Assembly (NCBI GenBank): GCA_964399985.1
Contig: CAYNRY010000001.1
Location: 1,054,001-1,118,000 of the forward strand
Origin: Micavibrio_B sp964399985
GTDB taxonomy: Bacteria; Pseudomonadota; Alphaproteobacteria; Micavibrionales; Micavibrionaceae
Direction of reading: 5' to 3'
DNA length: 64,000 nt
Under the pieces are notes generated by a model. It saw only the letters and a program-made list of their open reading frames with translations. It was not told where the DNA came from and ran no database searches. This document shows positions 58,197 to 64,000 of this stretch, piece by piece. The translations under genes and the position numbers were made by a program. Position 1 is the stretch's first letter. Each line of letters starts with the position of its first letter.

Positions 58197-59660
58197 CTAA
58201 TTCCCCCGAAGCGCAGCCAACCTGTCATAAACCTGTTCACGCGAAAATCCACCAGATGAAGGCTCTCCATTTACCGAATAAACATCAAGCGCCTGCTCAT
58301 AGAACTTTATCGCATTTGCTCTATCTTTAAGACGGTCGTAAATAACGGCCATGTTAAAATAATGAAGAGGATTTTCCGGCTGAAGCGTAACCGCCGCGTT
58401 CAAATGCTTTAATCCATCCTGAGGATTGCCGGATTCGGCAAAGGCAAGTCCAAGTTGAGCTGCCACGGCAGCGCTCCGTGGATATCTTTCCTTCAGATCA
58501 AGCAAATTCTGCAATGCAACCGCTGGCTGCGTTTTACCGACGAGTCCCATCAGATTGGTGAGCGCCTCCGGATTATCAGGTTCGATATCAAGTATATGCC
58601 TGTAACCTTCGATCGCCTTTTGTGTTTCTCCGAGCTTCTGCAATGTAACGGAACGTCCCATCAAGATACGCAAATCATTGGGGTTCTTTTTATAAACTTC
58701 ATTATAAAAAGCCAGAGCCGCCTCGTTATTGCCGAGACTCGCTGCCCTGCTTGCATTCACAAGTCGAGATTCGATTATCTCATTATCCTTCCCTCTCTCG
58801 ACAATCATTTCATTACCATCGGCATTACCTTTATGGACGATGATAATGCTTTGTCCCGGCTCCAATTCTGGATTGATGCTCGGCGGCGGAATATCTCTTA
58901 AAGCTTTCCCTTTAGGGGCGTCAAAATAAACAGTCGCGGGGACGTTATCTTTTTTCTCAACCTTCTTGGGAAGGTTTATCGTTTCTCTTGCCGCCTCAAG
59001 TTCATTTTTTGGTTTTGGTTCAGGCTTCGTGGATGTTACCGGAGCGAGATTATCTTGCGCAGGGGGTGTCTGGGATTCTTCTGCCTCGGTAATCTTTATT
59101 TCTTCTGTCGGAGCGGGCTCTGACTTCGCTTCTTCAGCTTTTATCGCAGCGACAGCATCCTCTTTCTCCGAGATCGTCGGCGCTGTGTTTTCAGAAATCG
59201 GCATTACCGGAGAAGCAGAAATATTTTCACGGATAGCGGGAACATCCTGCCCTGCAATTTCACTTAAAGGAGCATCTTGATTTAAAACCATAGCTTCAGA
59301 ATCACCGGAAACCGCAGGTTGCTCAAAATCACTGGCAGGCGTGGGTATAACTCCTTGGGCATTCTCAATGGGCGCGCTTTCAGAAACAGGCGTCGGTGCA
59401 ACCGCGGAAACCGTAGGCTGAGGTAAAATTGCATTTTCTTTATTGTAAAAGTAAAAGGAAGCCCCTGCCAGAAGGGATAGTATAATTATTCCGCCCCCTA
59501 AAATTCCCGAAGTTTTTTTCCGCTTCTCGGGATGCGTAAAAATATTGTCATCATCATCATCATCGAAATCATTTTCATCTGCCAAATCGCTTGCTGACAG
59601 ATCGTCTGCTGTATCCAGCTGGTCATCGTCTAGGTGAAGGTCTTTATCGGAATCGATCAT
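58197..59660 (-). CDS. TPR protein of the pilus cluster (MshN-like)
   Basis: The protein has 487 residues. An acidic cytoplasmic start (run of Asp about 32-38) leads to one membrane helix (about 51-70, GIIILSLLAGASFYFYNKEN). A long Pro/Glu/Ala-rich linker (about 75-265) is followed by TPR repeats (about 310-480: 'AALAFYNEVYKKNPNDLRIL', 'AIEGYRHILDIEPDNPEALT', 'HLNAAVTLQPENPLHYFNMA'). This is the layout of MshN, an assembly protein of MSHA pili. It lies two bases upstream of the DiS_P_DiS gene. Confidence 0.8.
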   Translation of the reverse strand: MIDSDKDLHLDDDQLDTADDLSASDLADENDFDDDDDDNIFTHPEKRKKTSGILGGGIIILSLLAGASFYFYNKENAILPQPTVSAVAPTPVSESAPIENAQGVIPTPASDFEQPAVSGDSEAMVLNQDAPLSEIAGQDVPAIRENISASPVMPISENTAPTISEKEDAVAAIKAEEAKSEPAPTEEIKITEAEESQTPPAQDNLAPVTSTKPEPKPKNELEAARETINLPKKVEKKDNVPATVYFDAPKGKALRDIPPPSINPELEPGQSIIIVHKGNADGNEMIVERGKDNEIIESRLVNASRAASLGNNEAALAFYNEVYKKNPNDLRILMGRSVTLQKLGETQKAIEGYRHILDIEPDNPEALTNLMGLVGKTQPAVALQNLLDLKERYPRSAAVAAQLGLAFAESGNPQDGLKHLNAAVTLQPENPLHYFNMAVIYDRLKDRANAIKFYEQALDVYSVNGEPSSGGFSREQVYDRLAALRGN

Positions 59661-59736
59661 GGTATAATTTTTTCTGGGAAATGGAATCGTCCTGTAACTT
59701 TATACGCGAACGCTTTTTTTGCAAAGCGGGATCTAA

Positions 59737-60483
59737 TCATGCAGCCCCCCGGACAGCGTCATTGGCATTATTGACAATATGCAGAAATGCTCGTTCAAGG
59801 CTATTTTCATTCATTTGAGTTTTAAAGCCCGACGGGGTTCCACTGTAATGAATCACTCCATCATGAATAACCGAAATATTATCACAAATCTCATCCATAT
59901 CAGCCAGAATATGGCTCGATAGAATAACAGTCCGCCCCTCGCCTTTTACTTTCAATAAAAGATTTTTAACTAAGGCTCTTGCTAAGGGATCCAGACCGCT
60001 CATCGGCTCGTCCAGAATAAGAACGGAACAACCGGTGAGAATGGTGGCAATAAGCCCTAATTTTTGACGCATGCCCTTGGAATATGTTTGAACTTTGCGG
60101 GATAAAACAGACGGATCAAGCGCCAAGCCTGAAGCATATTCTTCCATCAAAGTTTTTTCGACTTTACGGTTATATAATTCGGCAGAAAACTTTATAAATT
60201 CGCCTCCCGTCAAAAACCATGGCGGATCGAATCTTTCCGGTAGATAGGATATTTGCGACTTAACCGATTTATTATTTCTATCCGCATCCAGAATGCTTAT
60301 ATTTCCAGAAATTTCACCTTTAAGACCGAGTAATATCTTGATCAATGTCGTTTTACCCGCGCCATTCAAACCGATAAGCCCGTAAGTTTCGGCTTTTTGA
60401 ATCCCCATACTGACGCCATGAAGGACCTGCCGCTTATCATATGCAGCCTTAAGGTTTTCAACATTTACAACGATATTACTCAT
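59737..60483 (-). CDS. ABC transporter ATP-binding protein of the pilus cluster
   Basis: The protein has 248 residues. Walker A is LIGLNGAGKTTLIKILLGLK, signature 'YSKGMRQKLGLIATIL', Walker B 'VLILDEPMSGLDPLARAL', and the switch His is in 'VILSSHILADMDEIC'. It resembles GldA/NatA-type exporters. The permease at 52494-53261 is its likely partner. It follows the MshK-like gene by three bases. Compare PilH in Myxococcus, an ABC ATPase encoded among pilus genes. Confidence 0.9.
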   Translation of the reverse strand: MSNIVVNVENLKAAYDKRQVLHGVSMGIQKAETYGLIGLNGAGKTTLIKILLGLKGEISGNISILDADRNNKSVKSQISYLPERFDPPWFLTGGEFIKFSAELYNRKVEKTLMEEYASGLALDPSVLSRKVQTYSKGMRQKLGLIATILTGCSVLILDEPMSGLDPLARALVKNLLLKVKGEGRTVILSSHILADMDEICDNISVIHDGVIHYSGTPSGFKTQMNENSLERAFLHIVNNANDAVRGAA

Positions 60484-60486
60484 GAT

Positions 60487-61113
60487 TTAGCCTGGCATGA
60501 AAGTTTGAGCATCAAGATTGAATGTTTGGTTAGGGCGCAATCTGATCGGAAAAATTTTATTACTTTTTATATCAAACCATTTTAGTTCGATAAAATCTTT
60601 ATACACCCGAAGATCTATTGCCTCTTTCGGCAGATTTGCCGCTGTAATCCGGCGATTATTAAGCCAGATTGTCCAATCGTCTGGGGTAATAAATACGATG
60701 CCGCCAAGAGACAAGGCTCTGGCAGTGATGCTTGCCTCAGCAGCAACCGGCTCATCCCTTTGTAAACTTAGTCTTTCGCCAATATCCTCTGCCGGACTTC
60801 CATCATCCATCACGTTGGTGTTAAAACCACTGCGCGCCTCGCGAAGCAATGCCTGTTCATTCGGATTGAAAAACAAGGATTGTATCGCCGGCGGCGTATA
60901 TATTTCTTTTTTATACTTTTCTTTTAGTTCTTGCTCGATGTGCTTTAAAATAAGGACTTCAGGCGCAAGCGTATTTGCCAGGACTCCCAATTGCGATGGC
61001 TGAATCTGCGATTGCTTTAATTGCTGCGGAAGATCCTGCGCATAGGATATATGCCCTATGCCTAGCGAGGCACATATCACTACATATGAGAGAAAACTTC
61101 TTTTCTTAATCAT
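60487..61113 (-). CDS. MshK-like pilus assembly protein
   Basis: The protein has 208 residues. A signal peptide (MIKKRSFLSYVVICASLGIG ...SYA) precedes a helical part. The C-terminal ~80 residues read SLGGIVFITPDDWTIWLNNR followed by 'ITAANLPKEAIDLRVYKDFI' and 'FPIRLRPNQTFNLDAQ'. This strand-rich domain is of the MshK/GspC-like kind and probably contacts the secretin in the periplasm. It overlaps the PilO-like gene by 4 bases. Confidence 0.7.
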   Translation of the reverse strand: MIKKRSFLSYVVICASLGIGHISYAQDLPQQLKQSQIQPSQLGVLANTLAPEVLILKHIEQELKEKYKKEIYTPPAIQSLFFNPNEQALLREARSGFNTNVMDDGSPAEDIGERLSLQRDEPVAAEASITARALSLGGIVFITPDDWTIWLNNRRITAANLPKEAIDLRVYKDFIELKWFDIKSNKIFPIRLRPNQTFNLDAQTFMPG

Positions 61114-61787
61114 TGCGCAGCCCCCTCAGGTGAGCTTGACTGACTAGCCGCGGTTGTCTCCGGAGAGACGGAAGATCTCGCCGCCATTGTCTTCCATTCA
61201 AGCTCAATCGATGTCTTGATAAGATTAACGGCTTTTCCCCGGTTAATATTGCGCAGAGTATCTGACGTAAGCTTTTCAGCTTTGGACATTCCAAGCCGCG
61301 TAAGATCGATCTTTCCCGGATATCTTTCCTGTATCAATTTTATAAAACTGTAAACATCCGTATCTTCAAGGCTGTCCAGTTCGACTTTGATCGGGCTTGT
61401 CAAAATAACATATCCGGCTTCACTGGCACGGGGATCTTCAATTAATTGTCCGGTGGCGATACTGTATTTTGCGATGATAACACCAGATGCGGCGCGAATT
61501 TTTTCAAAATTCGTCTGCGCTTCAACCCTGCCCTGATCGTTAAAAAAGCCTCTCGCTTCTATATCCTTGAAATCTCTCAATTGCGTTTGCAATAAGGCAT
61601 ATTCCTCTTTTAACTTCTGGATTTCGACCCGCTTTTGTTGCAAGGCTGATTTTGCCGTGCTTAAAACGCCTTCAGCCTCAATTTTTTGAGGAATGAGATA
61701 TTCATATAATGAATATGCCGAGCCACCGCAGAGCAATACCAGCCCTGCCAAGACGATAAGTCTATTTCGCCCCAGTATTTCCAGCAT
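61110..61787 (-). CDS. PilO/MshJ-like inner-membrane protein
   Basis: The protein has 225 residues. One N-terminal membrane helix (LIVLAGLVLLCGGSAYSLYE) is followed by a coiled coil (about 35-75; 'SALQQKRVEIQKLKEEYALL') and a ferredoxin-like periplasmic domain. This is the PilO/GspM layout. It should pair with the PilN part of the upstream gene product. The start overlaps that gene by 26 bases. Confidence 0.75.
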   Translation of the reverse strand: MLEILGRNRLIVLAGLVLLCGGSAYSLYEYLIPQKIEAEGVLSTAKSALQQKRVEIQKLKEEYALLQTQLRDFKDIEARGFFNDQGRVEAQTNFEKIRAASGVIIAKYSIATGQLIEDPRASEAGYVILTSPIKVELDSLEDTDVYSFIKLIQERYPGKIDLTRLGMSKAEKLTSDTLRNINRGKAVNLIKTSIELEWKTMAARSSVSPETTAASQSSSPEGAAQ

Positions 61788-63396
61788 TTACAATTTCCTT
61801 TTTGATTTCAATTTCCCCGGTATAGACATCAGAAGCTTTTCTGCGTTCAGCACTAATACCCGTTTCGCTTATAACGGTTCCGGTATAGGTCAAATCTGCC
61901 AATTGTTTTAAGACCGTGACACTATATCCGTTTAGTTTCTGCGTAAGCCTGTTGCTAAAATTCTCCAATTGCTTGTTGCCATCCTGAGGCTTTGTCGTGC
62001 CCGGGAATGTAAACTTTAGAATAATTCTGATAGCCTTATTATTAGCGGCACTTCCGTCGGCATTGACCGCGCCCGTCGTATTAGGCGCCTCGCTTTGATC
62101 AATTAAAATCTCGTCGATGCGCAAATCTTTTAATTGCGCGCCTATTATTTCGAGAGCCGGAAGAGGATCGAACGTCATCTGATCGAAATTCTTATATATG
62201 GATATAGAGCTTTGAATAAGCTTGATATCTATACCGAGCGACTCTTTGCGCTTGATCTCTTCCTGATAAATCTGATCGGCAAGGACCTGCATTCTTTGTA
62301 CTTCAGCAACATTCTGCTTTGCTGCGTTTATTGCCTGATATTCGGTCGACAGGTTGAATAGGAAATAACCCATTGCAGCTGTCAATATTAGTGCAGCCAA
62401 AAACGCAGCTTTGCGCGGCTTGGAAATACTCTCGATTTCCCGGGACTTCATCGGCATAGATGGACGAAGTTTTTTCGCAAACCAAGCGACATGTAAGGCC
62501 TCGGCATAATGAGGATCCAAATCCCGTCCGACATTCAATCCAGCGAGCTCAGCGGCTCTTTGTAATGTCAGCAGATGAAATTGGCAGCGGATATTGAGCA
62601 TACCCTCAACCAGCGCGCCATAATCCGGTTTCGCCACCATCATAATGTCAAGCCCGTCATTCTGAGTGTAGCCAAAACGCGCCAGATAGCTGATGGTCGA
62701 CTGTATCTCCTGAACGACATCGGATGCCCATTGAGCACCGTTACCCTCTACTGGTTGAGATACGGGGGTAATACGAGTCAGGGCAATCTGGTCGCCTTTA
62801 ATAACAACCTGACGTAATCCACCACCATGATGCTGACCGATCAGGATCGACCATACCGATCTTTCCGTTTGCCGGTTTTCCTTGGCCAATTTGGAAGATA
62901 ATTTTTCAACCAGTTCAACCGATTCCATCGGAAGCAAACAATAGCTTGAGACAGTGCAGTCGGATCGCTTGATAGCATCAAGTAACTTTCTCAGCGCGTC
63001 CGTCGAAGGCACCGCTGAAAATAAATACAAAGTTTCCTGATCGCCTGATTTTTTCTTTTTACTTTTGTCTTTTATTTCCACAAAAGCGCGTGTCGGATAG
63101 CTCGGAAACGCCATATTAAGACGACGGGCTATGATATTCTTTTTATCGACTATATTGAGTTTGCCCACCTTTTCCTTACGGTAATGCTGCTCAACGGTGT
63201 CATTAAGGATATATATAGAGCCTGTTCCGGCCTCGCGGTTGAGGACATCGGCCACATTCACTTCAAAGTCGGGCGTTCGCCAACCAAAATTATGGACAAG
63301 ATTCGCGCTTCTGGAGCTGACTTTGTAGATACAAAGCGAGTCGTCCGTAAGTAGTAAAACGCATTTTGCAGCTGAAATAAACGACAAGAGAACCAC
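61762..63396 (-). CDS. GspL/PilM-PilN-like inner-membrane protein
   Basis: The protein has 544 residues. The N-terminal ~300 residues form a cytoplasmic actin-like/PilM-type domain ('CVLLLTDDSLCIYKVSSRSA', 'LGLNVGRDLDPHYAEALHVAW' near its end in slightly different form). One membrane helix follows (about 332-350, AAFLAALILTAAMGYFLFNL). A coiled coil and a PilN-like periplasmic domain complete it ('AINAAKQNVAEVQRMQVLAD'). PilM and PilN functions therefore seem fused in one chain, as in GspL or MshI-type proteins. It lies seven bases after the GspF-like gene. Confidence 0.72.
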   Translation of the reverse strand: MVLLSFISAAKCVLLLTDDSLCIYKVSSRSANLVHNFGWRTPDFEVNVADVLNREAGTGSIYILNDTVEQHYRKEKVGKLNIVDKKNIIARRLNMAFPSYPTRAFVEIKDKSKKKKSGDQETLYLFSAVPSTDALRKLLDAIKRSDCTVSSYCLLPMESVELVEKLSSKLAKENRQTERSVWSILIGQHHGGGLRQVVIKGDQIALTRITPVSQPVEGNGAQWASDVVQEIQSTISYLARFGYTQNDGLDIMMVAKPDYGALVEGMLNIRCQFHLLTLQRAAELAGLNVGRDLDPHYAEALHVAWFAKKLRPSMPMKSREIESISKPRKAAFLAALILTAAMGYFLFNLSTEYQAINAAKQNVAEVQRMQVLADQIYQEEIKRKESLGIDIKLIQSSISIYKNFDQMTFDPLPALEIIGAQLKDLRIDEILIDQSEAPNTTGAVNADGSAANNKAIRIILKFTFPGTTKPQDGNKQLENFSNRLTQKLNGYSVTVLKQLADLTYTGTVISETGISAERRKASDVYTGEIEIKKEIVNAGNTGAK

Positions 63397-63403
63397 TTAC
63401 CTG

Positions 63404-64000
63404 TTAGAAATTCATATTTTCAAAGCTACCATAAATCGGGCCGAACACCCCAGCAGCGATCCATAGGATCATACCTCCAAGCAGTAAAGTCAATGCCGGT
63501 TCGATCATCGCGATCATACCTTGAACAGCTTCATCGACATCTTTTGTGTAAAACTCGGAAACCTGGTCGAAAACGGGAGACAGATTACCCGACTCCTCTC
63601 CAATCCGCACCATCCTGACAACCAGAGTTGGGAATTCACCTGAAGCATTAAAACCTTCGGAGAGAGTGGACCCAGTCTGAACTTTGTTGAGCGTCAATTC
63701 CAGCGCCTCATTCAAACCAAGATTCGAAATAGTATCCTGTGCCGCCTTCAGGCAATTTACAACTGGAATACCACTTGAATACAGCGCCGCAAAGGTCTGA
63801 GAATAACGCGCAATATTAATTTTCTTGATTAGATTTCCGGCTACCGGCAATCTTAGAAAAGCAATATCGGCGCGATAAGCAAAATCCGCAGACATCCTTC
63901 TCAGGATTTTATATGCAATTACAATAATGACCGGAGCAAACAGAATAACCCACCAATACTGCTGGAAAAACGTCGATGTTGCGACAAGCGCAATGGTATA
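63404..64000 (-). CDS. GspF/PilC-family platform protein, 5' part cut by window edge
   Basis: The frame is open through the right edge. The first visible residues are YTIALVATSTFFQQYWWVIL, a membrane helix, followed by the second GspF domain: 'LRLPVAGNLIKKINIARYSQ', 'TFAALYSSGIPVVNCLKAA' and 'RMVRIGEESGNLSPVFDQVS', ending with a membrane helix 'ALTLLLGGMILWIAAGVFGP'. It is the inner-membrane platform that couples the ATPases to pilin assembly. The N-terminal half, and probably the extension ATPase gene, lie beyond the edge. Confidence 0.92.
   Translation of the reverse strand, partial: YTIALVATSTFFQQYWWVILFAPVIIVIAYKILRRMSADFAYRADIAFLRLPVAGNLIKKINIARYSQTFAALYSSGIPVVNCLKAAQDTISNLGLNEALELTLNKVQTGSTLSEGFNASGEFPTLVVRMVRIGEESGNLSPVFDQVSEFYTKDVDEAVQGMIAMIEPALTLLLGGMILWIAAGVFGPIYGSFENMNF

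Noticed and set aside
1..64000. CRISPR arrays, tRNA or rRNA genes, prophage or insertion sequences
   Set aside because: No regularly spaced direct repeats, no cloverleaf or rRNA sequence in the gaps, and no transposase, integrase cluster or phage structural gene was found; the palindromic elements are not regularly spaced.

Overview
This 64 kb window is a gene-dense bacterial chromosome segment of about 47-50% G+C, estimated by eye. Its gene sets point to an alphaproteobacterium. Examples are a TauE/SafE permease with an Alph_Pro_TM (TIGR02186-type) partner, bolA next to a J-domain gene and cobS-cobT, fdxA-carD-rpoH, an RpoH with an RpoH box, a DUF2336 protein, an RHH_4-type protein and a dapF-mtaB-ftsY cluster. 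The MSHA-like pilus locus and several lineage-type orphan proteins suggest a Micavibrio-like or rhodospirilloid lineage; that placement is inference. I found no rRNA, tRNA, CRISPR array, transposase or prophage.

Layout, left to right. 1-2.0 kb: universal stress protein (cut by the edge), Alph_Pro_TM protein and TauE permease in one minus-strand operon. 2.1-7 kb: a secreted orphan, an erythrin-VIT1 iron transporter, and the operon aroK-aroB-corC. 7-11 kb: a 44-residue small protein, a large exported orphan, a XerC/D recombinase and accA. 11-15.4 kb: RHH regulator, bolA, J-domain protein, cobS and cobT. 15.3-21.3 kb: an OafA-type acyltransferase, hisS, an exported protein whose N-terminus is made by a palindromic repeat, sufE and clpX. 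21.3-26.3 kb: a prepilin, a DHH phosphoesterase, a photolyase, an LD-carboxypeptidase and a ferredoxin. 26.6-29 kb: carD and rpoH. 29-34.4 kb: M48 protease, nuclease-like protein, proline iminopeptidase, pgk and a pilin-like protein. 34.7-41.8 kb: DUF2336, amn, ftsY, mtaB, an A+T-rich orphan and dapF. 42-46 kb: ffh-rpsP-rimM-trmD-rplS. 46-50.7 kb: two small orphans, then leuC-leuD-leuB-ppa.

From 50.8 kb to the right edge lies a minus-strand cluster for a type IV pilus or type II secretion-like machine that most resembles MSHA. It holds a GspF/PilC platform protein (cut by the edge), a PilM/PilN-like protein, a PilO/MshJ-like protein, an MshK-like protein, an ABC ATPase, an MshN-like TPR protein, a stand-alone N-terminal domain of prepilin peptidase, PilT, PilU, an MshL-like secretin, an ABC permease, a membrane orphan and a major-type prepilin. 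The ABC ATPase, permease and membrane orphan recall PilH, PilI and PilG in the Myxococcus pilus locus.

The most unusual feature of the window is a dispersed palindromic element of about 75 bp. Its arms have the form GTCATTCC-GGCGAAAGCC-GGAATCC ... GGATTCC-GGC-TTCGCC-GGAATGAC. It sits repeatedly just 5' of start codons, so its GGAATGAC end can act as a Shine-Dalgarno sequence. Once it supplies coding sequence for a signal peptide. Three other repeat families, an A+T-rich central segment in hisS, a CarD with a histone-like basic tail, and five convergent gene pairs with no spacer are also recorded.
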